Below are positions 43,569 through 52,932 of a stretch of 64,000 bases of DNA, piece by piece. Under the pieces are notes generated by a model that saw only the letters and a program-made list of their open reading frames with translations, was not told where the DNA came from and did no database searches. Numbering within the stretch: position 1 is the stretch's first letter; the number at the start of each line of letters is the position of its first letter. The DNA lies in contig JADCBP010000008.1 in the NCBI GenBank assembly GCA_020253445.1, forward strand, positions 139,787 through 203,786. Reading direction: 5' to 3'. The position numbers and the translations under genes are program-made. The stretch comes from Methylobacterium sp. Lineage in GTDB: Bacteria; Pseudomonadota; Alphaproteobacteria; Rhizobiales; Beijerinckiaceae.

Positions 43569-44366
43569 ATGGGCTTGTCGCTCACAAATGTGGATGTGGT
43601 CTATGCCGGCGTGATCCAGGTCCTGCGTTCAGTGAGTATCGAGGTGCCGGACGGAAGCATGGTTGTGCTCCTTGGATCGAATGGCGCCGGCAAGACGACC
43701 ACGCTGAAGGCCATATCCGGCTTGCTGAAAGCCGAGCTGGGTGAGGTCACGGCAGGCCAAGTCCTGCTGGACGGCAAGGACATCCGCAATGCCGATGCTG
43801 CAACGGTGTTCCGTCAGGGTGTTGTTCAGGTCCTCGAGGGGCGCAAGGTCCTCGAGCATCTGACGGTTGAACAGAACCTCATGGTCGGCGCGCATCTGCG
43901 CGCCGACCGGGGGGCTGTGAAGGCAGATCTTGATCGCGTCTTCGGGTATTTCCCAAGGCTTCCAGATCTCCTTCATCGGACGGCCGGCTATCTGTCCGGA
44001 GGCGAGATGCAGATGCTGCTGGTCAGCCGCGCCTTGATGGCGAGACCCCGCATTCTTGTTCTCGACGAGCCTTCCATGGGGCTGGCCCCGATCCTGGTTG
44101 AGCAGCTGTTCGAAACGATTGGTCGAATCCGCCGGGAAGAGGGTCTGACCATCCTGATGGTGGAGCAGAACGCCCGCGCCGCGGTGCGCCAGTGCGACTA
44201 CGGCTACATCATGGAGGCTGGCCGCATCGTCCTCCATGGCACGCGCGAGCAGCTGGAAAACAACCAGGACGTCAAGGAGTTCTACCTCGGATTTTCCGGA
44301 TCAGAGGGGCGAGAGCGCTTCCGAAACATCAAGCATTACCGCCGCCGCAAGAGGTGGCTCGGATGA
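43569..44366 (+). CDS. LivF-like ABC transporter ATP-binding protein
   Basis: A 265-aa ATPase. Walker A is GSNGAGKTTT (about residue 36), the signature is LSGGEMQMLLVSRALM, Walker B is ILVLDEPSMGL and the H-loop position reads MVEQNARAA as in LivF proteins. The C-terminus has an unusual basic tail (KHYRRRKRWLG). The stop overlaps the next gene by the ATGA arrangement. Confidence 0.9.
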   Translation: MGLSLTNVDVVYAGVIQVLRSVSIEVPDGSMVVLLGSNGAGKTTTLKAISGLLKAELGEVTAGQVLLDGKDIRNADAATVFRQGVVQVLEGRKVLEHLTVEQNLMVGAHLRADRGAVKADLDRVFGYFPRLPDLLHRTAGYLSGGEMQMLLVSRALMARPRILVLDEPSMGLAPILVEQLFETIGRIRREEGLTILMVEQNARAAVRQCDYGYIMEAGRIVLHGTREQLENNQDVKEFYLGFSGSEGRERFRNIKHYRRRKRWLG

Positions 44367-45586
44367 GTGCGCATCACCTGAAGTTCGAGCAGATCCGCAG
44401 GGTCTACAGCGAGGCCGTCACCAAGGCGCCGGGTCTTGCCCGATGGCTGACGGCAGCTGGCGTTAGCCCGGCGGATATTTCAGGACCCGAGGCTCTCAGC
44501 CGGATTCCTGTTCTCAAGAAAGAGCGTTTCCTGGCTATGCAGGCCGAGGCGCCGCCCTTCGGCGGTTTCCTGGGGGCCGAGCCATCGCAGCTTGGTCACA
44601 TCTACGTCTCGCCCGGGCCCATCTTCGAACCGTCTCTTGGGGATGACCCGACCGGGCACGGGATGAAGTGGATGTTCGCGGAGGCCGGTATCGGTCCTTC
44701 AGACATCGCCTTGAATACCTGGTCCTATCACCTTTTGCCAGCCGGGCTTTTGTTTGATCAGGGGCTAAGGGCCTGTGCCGCAACCGTGATCCCCGCAGGG
44801 ACAGGGAATACCGAGCTCGTCGCCGACCTCTTGATCACGCTGAGACCCACGGCCTTCCTCGGCAGCGCCGCGTTCTTCCGGACCGTCGTGGATCACCTGA
44901 GACGCTCTGGACGGAACCTCCCGGCTGACTGGTCACTTCGCCACGCCTTCCTGGCTGGCGAGTTCGGTGACTGGGCTGCGACGCGCAAGGTCATTGAAGC
45001 CGAGTTCCACCTCAAGACTTGGACCTGCTACGGCACCGGCGACTTCGGCCTGATCGGCTACGAGGTGGCTGCGGAAGAGGGCTATCGGATCCACCCCGAG
45101 CGGTATGTCCAGATCTGCGACCCTGACACAGGCCTACCCCTACCCCTCGGAGAGGCTGGCGAAATCGTCGTGACGACGCTGACGCCGGGATGGCCACTCA
45201 TCCGGTTCGGAACAGGCGATCTTGGCCGGGCCACCGAATTGGGTTCGGACGGAGGGGTGGAGCGTCTGGCGGGTGTCGAGGGGCGTGTCTCGGCGGCCCG
45301 CAAGATCCGGGAGATTTTCGTCTACCCGGACCACGTTCGGCGGATTGCGAATCAAGTGGCGGGTGTCCAAGAGGCACGGCTGCGTTTCGGGCGATGTGGC
45401 AACCGCGACGTCATCACGATCGAGATTCTTCCCGCGCCAAATGCCGAAGTTGCGGAGGAGGAAGTCGGTGCCTGCTTCCGATCACTCACCCGTCTGCGTG
45501 CCGATCACGTGGTGCGCGTCGCGGATTCATCAGCATTCACCTTCCCGGATTTGATCGCCGAGGATCGCCGGCTTTCCAGCCCGTGA
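44363..45586 (+). CDS. phenylacetate-CoA ligase-like (PaaK family) AMP-forming ligase
   Basis: A 407-aa short adenylate-forming ligase of the PaaK type. It has the N-terminal ISGPEALSRIPVLKKERFL, the mid-domain YGTGDFGLIGYE, and EAGEIVVTTLTPGWPLIRFGTGD. The usual glycine-rich SSGTTG loop is not seen: that place reads YVSPGPIFEPSLGDDPTG, so ATP use is uncertain. Second CoA ligase of the operon. It could act on aromatic or short branched acids. Confidence 0.8.
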   Translation: MSAHHLKFEQIRRVYSEAVTKAPGLARWLTAAGVSPADISGPEALSRIPVLKKERFLAMQAEAPPFGGFLGAEPSQLGHIYVSPGPIFEPSLGDDPTGHGMKWMFAEAGIGPSDIALNTWSYHLLPAGLLFDQGLRACAATVIPAGTGNTELVADLLITLRPTAFLGSAAFFRTVVDHLRRSGRNLPADWSLRHAFLAGEFGDWAATRKVIEAEFHLKTWTCYGTGDFGLIGYEVAAEEGYRIHPERYVQICDPDTGLPLPLGEAGEIVVTTLTPGWPLIRFGTGDLGRATELGSDGGVERLAGVEGRVSAARKIREIFVYPDHVRRIANQVAGVQEARLRFGRCGNRDVITIEILPAPNAEVAEEEVGACFRSLTRLRADHVVRVADSSAFTFPDLIAEDRRLSSP

Positions 45587-45615
45587 TGCTTCGGCAGCCG
45601 AGAACAGGCAAAGAC

Positions 45616-47217
45616 ATGGTAACGCTCGTATCCCGCTGTAATCCTCAAGACCCGGTCTATCTTGCCAACAGGGAAGCCTACCAGGCGGTCCTTCAGGATC
45701 TCGGGGACAAGTTCGCATGGGCCTTAGGAGGCGGCGGCGCCAAGATGATCGCGCGTCATCTCCAGCGGGACAAACTGCTGGTCCGCGACCGCATTGACCT
45801 TCTGATCGACCCGCTGACCCCCTTCCTCGAGCTGTCGCCGTTGGCGGCCTGGGGCCTTTACGACAATTCGCTTCCGGGTGCGGGCATTGTCACGGGGATT
45901 GGTACGGTCCGCGGCGTCACTTGCATGATCATCGCCAACGACGCGACGGTAAAGGGCGGTTCCTTCTTCAAGGAAACGTTGCGCAAGCATATCCGCGCTC
46001 AGGATATCGCGCAGGAGAACCGCCTGCCCGTCATCTACCTCGTGGATTGTGGCGGCGCCAATCTGCAGAACCTCGAGGATGTCTTCCCCGACCAGGATCA
46101 TTTCGGGGGCACGTTTTATCGCCAGAGCCGAATGTCGGCCGAAGGCATCCCGCAACTCGCGGCTGTTTTCGGAGAGTCGACTGCGGGCGGCGCCTACATC
46201 CCGGTACTCTGCGACGAATTCGTCATGGTTGCGGGAAACTCGTCAATTCACCTCGGCGGCCCTCAGATCGTTCGTGCGGCGATCAGCGAGGTCGTCGATC
46301 GCGACACCCTCGGTGGCGCCTTGATGCACACGACCGTGTCGGGCGTCGCGGATCATTATGCTCCCAACGAGAAGGCCGCGATTGCAAAGCTTCGGGACAT
46401 CGTCGGGGCACTGAACTACCCGCAACCCTTCTCCTCCAACCGCATCGCATCACGTGATCCGCTCTACGATGCCTCGGAACTGTGCGGGATTGTCGGGACA
46501 GATCTTTCACGGCCGCTCGACCAACGCGAGATCGTCGCACGCATCGTCGACGGTAGCGAATTCCATGAGTTTAAACCGCAATTCGGCGAGACGCTGCTCT
46601 GCGGCTTCGCCCATATCGATGGCTTCCCCGTCGGCATCATCGCCAATAACGGGGTTCTGTTCTCCAACAGCACGCTGAAGGGGGTACATTTCATCAATCT
46701 CTGCGACCAGCGAGGCATTCCGCTGTTGTTCCTGCAGAACACCACGGGCTTCATGGTTGGGTCTGATGCCGAACGTGCCGGGATCGCGAAGAACTCCGCC
46801 AAGCTCGTTTATGCCGTCTCGAATACGCGCGTCCCTCGCTACACCTTGGTGACGGGTGGATCCTACGGAGCGGGCAATTACGGAATGTGCGGCCGGGGCT
46901 TCCGGCCGCGCTTCATGTTCATGTGGCCCAACGCGCGCCTTGGCGGGATGAATCCCGATGTGGGGTCGTCCGTCCTCATGGACCTGCGCCGGGCCAGTAT
47001 CTCTCGCAATCCGGCGACCGAGGAGGAGCTGGCAACCTATGAAGCGGAGCTCCGGCGCCAGTTCGACGAGAAATCAAATCCTTACTTCTGCACAGCGCGC
47101 GTTTGGGATGATGGGATCATCGCGCCCACCGACACACGTGCCGTGTTGGCTCTCTGCCTTGCGACGGGTGCCATGCAGCCGCCGGACCTCGGCCATCGCC
47201 CTGTCTATCGGATGTGA
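45616..47217 (+). CDS. acyl-CoA carboxylase beta (carboxyltransferase) subunit, MCC-like
   Basis: A 533-aa carboxyltransferase, the size of methylcrotonyl-CoA carboxylase beta subunits. The oxyanion and CoA-site regions are clear: GESTAGGAYIPVLCDEFVMV (about residue 190) and TGGSYGAGNYGMCGRGFRPR with FMWPNARLGGM (from about residue 415). It transfers CO2 from biotin to an enoyl- or acyl-CoA. An in-frame ATG at 45586, overlapping the previous stop, is an alternative start. Methylcrotonyl-, geranyl- or a related CoA are possible substrates. Confidence 0.88.
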   Translation: MVTLVSRCNPQDPVYLANREAYQAVLQDLGDKFAWALGGGGAKMIARHLQRDKLLVRDRIDLLIDPLTPFLELSPLAAWGLYDNSLPGAGIVTGIGTVRGVTCMIIANDATVKGGSFFKETLRKHIRAQDIAQENRLPVIYLVDCGGANLQNLEDVFPDQDHFGGTFYRQSRMSAEGIPQLAAVFGESTAGGAYIPVLCDEFVMVAGNSSIHLGGPQIVRAAISEVVDRDTLGGALMHTTVSGVADHYAPNEKAAIAKLRDIVGALNYPQPFSSNRIASRDPLYDASELCGIVGTDLSRPLDQREIVARIVDGSEFHEFKPQFGETLLCGFAHIDGFPVGIIANNGVLFSNSTLKGVHFINLCDQRGIPLLFLQNTTGFMVGSDAERAGIAKNSAKLVYAVSNTRVPRYTLVTGGSYGAGNYGMCGRGFRPRFMFMWPNARLGGMNPDVGSSVLMDLRRASISRNPATEEELATYEAELRRQFDEKSNPYFCTARVWDDGIIAPTDTRAVLALCLATGAMQPPDLGHRPVYRM

Positions 47218-49187
47218 ACATGCTCGACCTTGCCAATGCTCCCCGTCGATTGCGGTCAGTTCTCATTGCCAACCGCGGCGAGATCGCCTGCCGCGTGATC
47301 CGGACCTGCCGGCAACTGGGGCTTCGAACGATCGCCGTCTATTCCGAGGCCGATGCCTCTGCACTGCACGTTCGGATGGCAGATGTCGCCCGGTGCATTG
47401 GACCGGCCACGGCGGCCGAGAGCTATCTGAACTCGGCTGCCATCATCGATGCCGCGCGCGCTGCCGGCGCTGATGCGGTTCATCCCGGATACGGATTCCT
47501 CTCGGAGAACGCCGCTTTCGCACAGGCTTGTGGTGACGCCGGGCTGATCTTCATTGGCCCGACCCCAGAGGTCATCAATGCGATGGGCTCGAAGATCAAT
47601 GCCAAGAAGATCGCGGTTCAGGCCGGCGTTCCAACGGTGCCCGGCTATCTGGGGCGCGACCAATCACTGGCGCGCCTCGCAGCCGAGGCGGAGCGGATCG
47701 GGTTTCCGATTCTGATCAAGGCCTCAGCTGGGGGGGGCGGGCGGGGCATGAGGCGGGTTAACTCAGCTGCCGAAATGCCTTCCGCGCTCCAGTCGGCCAG
47801 GGCTGAAGCGCAAAGTGCCTTCGGCGATGACAGCGTCCTTCTTGAGAAGCTGATCACAAAGCCGCGTCACCTCGAGGTTCAGCTGATTGGGGATGAGCAT
47901 GGCCATCTCGTCCACCTTTTCGAACGCGATTGCTCGGTCCAGCGCAACAACCAGAAGGTTTTTGAGGAGGCACCCGCACCGAATTTGTCACCGGACATCC
48001 GAGACAAGCTCTATCGGCGTGCTATTCAACTGGGGCAAACGATTGGCTACACCGGCGCCGGGACCGTCGAGTTCATCATGGAGCAGGGCGGCTCTGAGCC
48101 GTTTTTCCTCGAGATGAACACGAGGCTGCAAGTGGAGCACCCGGTGACGGAGGCGATCACCGGCATTGATCTCGTGGCTTGGCAGATCGCGGTAGCGTCC
48201 GGATTGGCGCTCCCCCTCAAACAGGAAGAGATCGTCTCAAAGGGCCATGCCATCGAGGCGCGTATCGCAGCGGAGCGTCCTGATCGCGCCTATCAGGCGG
48301 CAACGGGCATAGTCTCGGCGCTGGTCGTTCCAAACGAGACCAGGATTGATACCGGCATTGCCGAAGGCTCCGAGATCGGCCTGCACTACGACAGCATGAT
48401 TGCCAAACTCATCGTCCACGCTCCGGATCGAGCCGCCGCCGTCAGCGATCTCGTGACCGCACTGTCCGACTTCGCCGTCCTCGGCGTTGGCACGAACTCA
48501 GCGTTCCTGAAGGATTGTGCGGAGCGACCGGATTTCGTCATCGGGCGGCTGACCACTGACTTCCTCGCTCGGGAGTTTCCTGATGGTTGGCAGCCTGACG
48601 CCGATGCTTTGGCGGCTTTGCGCGCTGACGCAGCTCACGCTTGGGCCAGGAGCACGGGAGGAGAGGGGACAAACCCCTGGCAGAGGCGGAGCGCGTTCCG
48701 TGTCACGGCTGTTGCGCGGCCCGCTCAGCTGCAGGTTCACATCGTCGACGATTATGGCGAGGCATCGATAACGCTGCTTGAGACAATGCAGGGTCCGCTC
48801 GCTCGGTTCGAGAACGGCAGACAATTGCCGATACGCGGGCGAGCTTCGATCAAAAGGGCCGGGCAGCGGGTCTTTGCGGCGGCCGGGGGGCTTTCGATTG
48901 ATGCGTCGATTAAGGCGGCGATTGAAGCAGTTGAGGATGGCGAAGGGGACACTGGAGGCGATAACCAGTTGAGCGCTCCCCTGCCTGGCATCATCACCGG
49001 CGTTTTCATCGCAGCCGGTGCCCATGTGGAACAGGGAGCAAGCCTCATCCAGATGGAAGCCATGAAGCTCGTTCACACGCTGGTTGCCCCCCGATCCGGA
49101 CGAGTTGCCCGCATTCATTGCGCTCTTGGCGAGACCGTTCCCGCCGGCGCACGCCTTATCGACATTGAGAGCCTGGAGGAGGTCTAG
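47214..49187 (+). CDS. acyl-CoA carboxylase alpha subunit (biotin carboxylase + BCCP)
   Basis: A 657-aa subunit. The biotin carboxylase domain occupies about 1-450 (LIANRGEIACRVIRT, KASAGGGGRGMRRV, EMNTRLQVEHPVTE), a linker follows, and the biotinyl domain is at the C-terminus with EAMKLVH (biotinylated Lys about 618; the usual AMKM reads AMKL). The GTG at 47214 overlaps the beta-subunit stop; an ATG lies two codons later. With the preceding subunit it makes a complete carboxylase. Confidence 0.92.
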   Translation: MNMLDLANAPRRLRSVLIANRGEIACRVIRTCRQLGLRTIAVYSEADASALHVRMADVARCIGPATAAESYLNSAAIIDAARAAGADAVHPGYGFLSENAAFAQACGDAGLIFIGPTPEVINAMGSKINAKKIAVQAGVPTVPGYLGRDQSLARLAAEAERIGFPILIKASAGGGGRGMRRVNSAAEMPSALQSARAEAQSAFGDDSVLLEKLITKPRHLEVQLIGDEHGHLVHLFERDCSVQRNNQKVFEEAPAPNLSPDIRDKLYRRAIQLGQTIGYTGAGTVEFIMEQGGSEPFFLEMNTRLQVEHPVTEAITGIDLVAWQIAVASGLALPLKQEEIVSKGHAIEARIAAERPDRAYQAATGIVSALVVPNETRIDTGIAEGSEIGLHYDSMIAKLIVHAPDRAAAVSDLVTALSDFAVLGVGTNSAFLKDCAERPDFVIGRLTTDFLAREFPDGWQPDADALAALRADAAHAWARSTGGEGTNPWQRRSAFRVTAVARPAQLQVHIVDDYGEASITLLETMQGPLARFENGRQLPIRGRASIKRAGQRVFAAAGGLSIDASIKAAIEAVEDGEGDTGGDNQLSAPLPGIITGVFIAAGAHVEQGASLIQMEAMKLVHTLVAPRSGRVARIHCALGETVPAGARLIDIESLEEV

Positions 49188-49191
49188 GGAC

Positions 49192-49653
49192 ATGGCAGGT
49201 CTATGGTACGAGCAGTTCGAACCCGGTCATGTGTTTGAGCACGAATGGACAAGGACGATCACCGAAGCCGACAACAAGTGGTTCTCGCTCCTGACGATGA
49301 ACACTCAGCCGGTCCATATCGACAACGCGGCAGCCGCGCGCAGCGTTTGGAAGCGCCCGCTCGTGAACAGCCTCTTCACGCTCGGCCTGATGGTCGGCAT
49401 GTCAGTAAACGACACGACCTTTGGGACCACGATTGCCAATCTCGGAATGTCCGACGTCAGGTTTCCTCATCCGCTGTTCGAGGGTGATACGATCCGCATC
49501 CGCACGACGGTTCTTGCCAAGCGTGAAAGCCGTTCCCGCCCGGGCGAAGGGATCGTCACACTGCGTCACGAGGCGCTGAACCAGGACGGTGTGGTTTGCG
49601 GCATCTGTGACCGTCAGGCGCTCATGATGATGCGGCCGAAGGCTGCCGCCTGA
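49192..49653 (+). CDS. MaoC-family (R)-specific hydratase
   Basis: A 153-aa hot-dog-fold protein. TRTITEADNKWFSLLTMNTQPVH carries the catalytic Asp/His pair (ITEAD and PVHID), and the C-terminal half (HPLFEGDTIRIRTTVLAKRES) is typical of MaoC-like dehydratases. It starts four bases after the carboxylase stop with GGAGG upstream. In leucine breakdown of mycobacteria and in itaconate breakdown a MaoC protein next to a CitE-type lyase hydrates the carboxylated enoyl-CoA. Confidence 0.88.
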   Translation: MAGLWYEQFEPGHVFEHEWTRTITEADNKWFSLLTMNTQPVHIDNAAAARSVWKRPLVNSLFTLGLMVGMSVNDTTFGTTIANLGMSDVRFPHPLFEGDTIRIRTTVLAKRESRSRPGEGIVTLRHEALNQDGVVCGICDRQALMMMRPKAAA

Positions 49654-49654
49654 C

Positions 49655-50506
49655 ATGAGGTCGTTCCTCTTCGTTCCCGCTGGCTCACAGCGAATGTTGG
49701 TCAAGTCACGGGACAGCGATGCTGACGTGCTGATCTTTGACCTCGAAGACGCCGTTCAGGCTGGAGCGAAGCAGGAGGCCAGGCAGCTTCTAGTCGCCCA
49801 CCTCGGCGAGCGTGCTGCATCTGGCCCACGGATCGCCGTACGCGTCAATGGATTGAGAACGCCTTGGATCGACGACGATCTGAAAGCTGTGATCCCCCTG
49901 GCTCCTGATTACGTCATGCTGCCAAAAAGCGAGGGAGTGGCGGACATTGCTGACCTCACCTCTCGCCTCGCTGCCCTCGAGAGCGAGGGCCAATTCACCA
50001 GTGTCCTCGTCGTCGCCACCGAGACTGTTGCATCAGTTCTCTCTCTGGCTTCGCAGCCTTGGTCCCATCCAAGGCTGAGCGGCATGCTGTGGGGAGCCGA
50101 GGATCTGGCAGCCGATCTTCATGCGACGGCTAACCGTGGAACCGATGGGTCCTATGCGAGCCCCTTCCGCCTTGCGCGCGACCTCTGCTTGATGGCCGCG
50201 AAGCGCGCAGGGGTGCTGGCGATCGATGCTGTCCACACCGATATCCGCAATCTTGAAGCTCTCGAAAAGGAAGCCCGGGAGGCGCGCCGTGACGGGTTCG
50301 ATGGAAAAGCTGCGATCCACCCCTCACAGGTCAGTGTGATCAACACCGTTTTCCGGCCAACCGAGGCGGAGATCGCTTGGTCGCAAGCCGTCCTTGCAGC
50401 GCTTAAGGCTTCGACCACGGGCGTCGCTGTGGTTGACGGCCAGATGGTCGATGCTCCGCATGCGGCGCGCGCTCGGATGATCCTCCTCAAGGCACAGTCG
50501 CATTGA
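49655..50506 (+). CDS. CitE-like CoA-ester lyase (HMG-/citramalyl-CoA type)
   Basis: A 283-aa HpcH/HpaI-CitE family lyase. FVPAGSQRMLVKS, VLIFDLEDAVQAGAK, RVNGLRTPWIDDDL and LWGAEDLAADLHA supply the CoA-binding arginine and the metal-binding Glu/Asp. The C-terminal FDGKAAIHPSQV is also typical. Relatives cleave citramalyl-CoA, malyl-CoA or (R)-HMG-CoA. Its place after the MaoC gene supports cleavage of the hydrated product to acetyl-CoA plus a ketoacid. Confidence 0.87.
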   Translation: MRSFLFVPAGSQRMLVKSRDSDADVLIFDLEDAVQAGAKQEARQLLVAHLGERAASGPRIAVRVNGLRTPWIDDDLKAVIPLAPDYVMLPKSEGVADIADLTSRLAALESEGQFTSVLVVATETVASVLSLASQPWSHPRLSGMLWGAEDLAADLHATANRGTDGSYASPFRLARDLCLMAAKRAGVLAIDAVHTDIRNLEALEKEAREARRDGFDGKAAIHPSQVSVINTVFRPTEAEIAWSQAVLAALKASTTGVAVVDGQMVDAPHAARARMILLKAQSH

Positions 50507-50557
50507 CCGGCAAATGAGTGCTCACCGTTCCCAAACTTCATGCTGAAGGCAGACACC

Positions 50558-51343
50558 ATGGCTCATTCCGTAAAGCCGATCACCGAAAGCGCGGCCTTGA
50601 TATTCGGCGGCACTGCCGGGATCGGGTTCGCAAGTGCCAAGGCGCTTCTGGAAGCAGGGCTGCCGCGGCTGGTCATCGTTGGGCGACGCGCAGATCGTGG
50701 CGGCGCTGCTGTCGCGAGCCTGCAGAGAACCTCACCGCAGGCGCAAGTGACCTTTATCGGCTGTGATGCAACGCAGCCCGAGATGGTCGTCGGGGTCGTC
50801 GACAAGGCGGCAGATTGGATGGGAGCCATCGACATCCTGGTAAGCTCTGCGGGAGGGGATCCCATGCCCAGGCTTCTGCACACCATCCCCGTGGATGAGG
50901 TGATGCCGACCCTCGTTCAGATCAGCAGCGGCATCATTTTGCCTGCGCGGGCAGTCCTGCCCCAGATGACCCGCCAGTCCGGAGGCTCAGTCATTTGCCT
51001 TGCTTCGGATGCAGCCAAAATTGCGACCCCTGGCGAGACGGTGATTGGGGCCGCGATGGCGGCAATCACGATGTTCTGTCGCGGTATGGCGCGAGAGGCC
51101 AAAAGGCACGGGATCAGGGTCAATTGTCTCACTCCGAGCATCGTAGGGGACACGCCGCTTTACGGGAAGCTCAAGGCAGACCCATTTGCGAGCCGCCTTT
51201 TTGGGAAGGCGGAAGACATGGCAGACCTTGGCATTGTGACGGCAGCCGACCTCGCTGAAGCCGTCGTGTTCCTTGCGAGCCCCTCAGCGGCTCGCATGAC
51301 GGGACAAACGATCAGCATCACCGGCGGGATTTCGGCGATCTGA
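50558..51343 (+). CDS. SDR-superfamily protein lacking the catalytic Tyr and Lys
   Basis: A 261-aa Rossmann protein. The cofactor motif is GGTAGIGFASAKAL (about residue 18), and VSSAGGDP replaces the NNAG motif. From the serine of CLASDAAKIATPGETVIGAA, the positions where Tyr and Lys belong read Ile and Met. The C-terminal MTGQTISITGG is normal. It may bind NAD(P)(H) without classical SDR catalysis, or use other residues. The ATG at 50558 has GAAGG eight bases upstream. Last gene of the island. Confidence 0.8.
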   Translation: MAHSVKPITESAALIFGGTAGIGFASAKALLEAGLPRLVIVGRRADRGGAAVASLQRTSPQAQVTFIGCDATQPEMVVGVVDKAADWMGAIDILVSSAGGDPMPRLLHTIPVDEVMPTLVQISSGIILPARAVLPQMTRQSGGSVICLASDAAKIATPGETVIGAAMAAITMFCRGMAREAKRHGIRVNCLTPSIVGDTPLYGKLKADPFASRLFGKAEDMADLGIVTAADLAEAVVFLASPSAARMTGQTISITGGISAI

Positions 51344-51358
51344 ACATCAAGCGACGCT

Positions 51359-51514
51359 GTGACCAACTCCGTCCCGCCTCCATCGAGCCGCGATCTCGAC
51401 CTCTGGGCCTATCAGAAGGGCAACGTCACCCTGCAAAACGGCCAGTGTTTCGTGAAGCGACGCGGCGATCAGGCTGCCAAGAGGATTGAGGCTTGGCGAT
51501 CTTCCGAGGGGTGA
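51359..51514 (+). CDS. possible small ORF or gene remnant
   Basis: A GTG opens a 51-aa frame (TNSVPPPSSRDLDLWAYQKG, ending AKRIEAWRSSEG). Its composition is protein-like, but no ribosome-binding site or family is recognised. It may be the tail of a lost gene. It lies between the island and the tRNA-Thr fragment. Confidence 0.2.
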   Translation: MTNSVPPPSSRDLDLWAYQKGNVTLQNGQCFVKRRGDQAAKRIEAWRSSEG

Positions 51515-51574
51515 CAGCTAACGGAGGGATTGCCGCTAACGGGCATCGCCGGGATTTTGTTCTCGATAAATGAG

Positions 51575-51623
<49 letters not shown>

Positions 51624-51762
51624 ACAACCTAAGGTTGATCCGGTGCCGGTTATCGCAAATTAATGGCTCCCGAACAGCTCCTTACGCGACATCATCGCTA
51701 ATCGAAAGCGGATCCTGAGCGGTCTGCTTTCGGTGTCAGAAACGGTGTTCGGAGCGAAATAA

Positions 51763-52932
51763 ATGGCCGTTGTGAATTTGACCGAGGCGCGCATCCGCGA
51801 CCTCGCGCTTGGGTCCGGCATATGGCGGGACGAACAGGTCAAGGGGCTGATGGTGATCTGCCATGCCACTACCAAGTCGTATGCGGTGCAGGGCGATGTG
51901 AGGAGGAACGGTCGGCATGTCCGCACTGTTCGGGTGAAGATTGACAGGGTGGACCGGATCGGCCTTCGCGAGGCGCGCCGCCGCGCAAAGGAGCTGATGA
52001 GCATTATTCAGTCCGGGGTCGATCCTACGGCGCGCCCTCACGAGAGCGGCATCACGCTGTCGCAGGCGCTTGAAAAGCACCTCGGAGAAAAGCCGCTGCG
52101 GGCGGCGACAGAGACCAGCTACCGCTACAACGTCGACCACTACCTTGCCCGTTGGAAGAACAAGGCGATCGCCGATCTCTCCCGCGTCGAGGTGCGGGAC
52201 TTCTATGAAGGCCTTCGCAGGAAGAGCGGGCAGACGACGGCGACTTGCGTGATGCGCACGCTTCGCGCTGTCATCAATACGGCGATGAGGATTGACGAAA
52301 CGCTTGTGGCGAACCCGGTCACCTCGATCCGTATTCCCAATCCGCCGCATCGGCAGGTGGAGGCGATCGATCTTGCGGAGTGGTGGGCAAAGACGGAAAC
52401 GCTGAGCCCGATCCGCAGGGATCTTCACCGAGCGTTTCTTCTGACCGGCGCCAGAAGAACCTCGCTGCTTACGGTGAGGCGCGAGGACGTGAACATCGGG
52501 AACGGCACGATCCTCTTCCGGCACATGAAGGTCGGCGGCCAGATGCTGTTTCCGATGGGAAGGCGGCTGACGGCGATCATCGAGGCACGGATGGAGGATG
52601 ACAGGCCGCTCAATTCGCCCTGGCTCTGGTGCTCGCCTACAAGCCGCAGCGGCCGGGTCGAGGAGCCGAAGGAAGGTCGCAAGGACCTTCCGAGCCCACA
52701 CGAATATCGGCACCTGGCCAGAACCATGTTCATCGCGGCAGGCGTTCCCTATGCGGAAAGCGCACTCTTGCTTGGCCAGAAGCTGCCCGGTGCTTCTGGA
52801 GGCTATGTCCATGCGGAGCACCTCGTCGAACATCTGAGACCGATGGTGCAGGCGCTTGAAGACAAGATCCTTGCCGCCAGGCCGAGGCTGCTGCCGGCGC
52901 CGACGATGAAGCTGCTCGAACATGCCGCGTAA
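51763..52932 (+). CDS. int: tyrosine recombinase / integrase
   Basis: A 389-aa phage-type integrase. An N-terminal arm-binding domain (about 1-90) precedes a core-binding domain (ALEKHLGEKPLRAATETSYR) and the catalytic domain: Arg in LTGARRTSLLTV (about 225), His-x-x-Arg in PHEYRHLARTMF (about 318), and Tyr in GGYVHAEHL (about 349). It drives integration at the adjacent tRNA-Thr site. It overlaps the next gene by 11 bases. Confidence 0.92.
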   Translation: MAVVNLTEARIRDLALGSGIWRDEQVKGLMVICHATTKSYAVQGDVRRNGRHVRTVRVKIDRVDRIGLREARRRAKELMSIIQSGVDPTARPHESGITLSQALEKHLGEKPLRAATETSYRYNVDHYLARWKNKAIADLSRVEVRDFYEGLRRKSGQTTATCVMRTLRAVINTAMRIDETLVANPVTSIRIPNPPHRQVEAIDLAEWWAKTETLSPIRRDLHRAFLLTGARRTSLLTVRREDVNIGNGTILFRHMKVGGQMLFPMGRRLTAIIEARMEDDRPLNSPWLWCSPTSRSGRVEEPKEGRKDLPSPHEYRHLARTMFIAAGVPYAESALLLGQKLPGASGGYVHAEHLVEHLRPMVQALEDKILAARPRLLPAPTMKLLEHAA

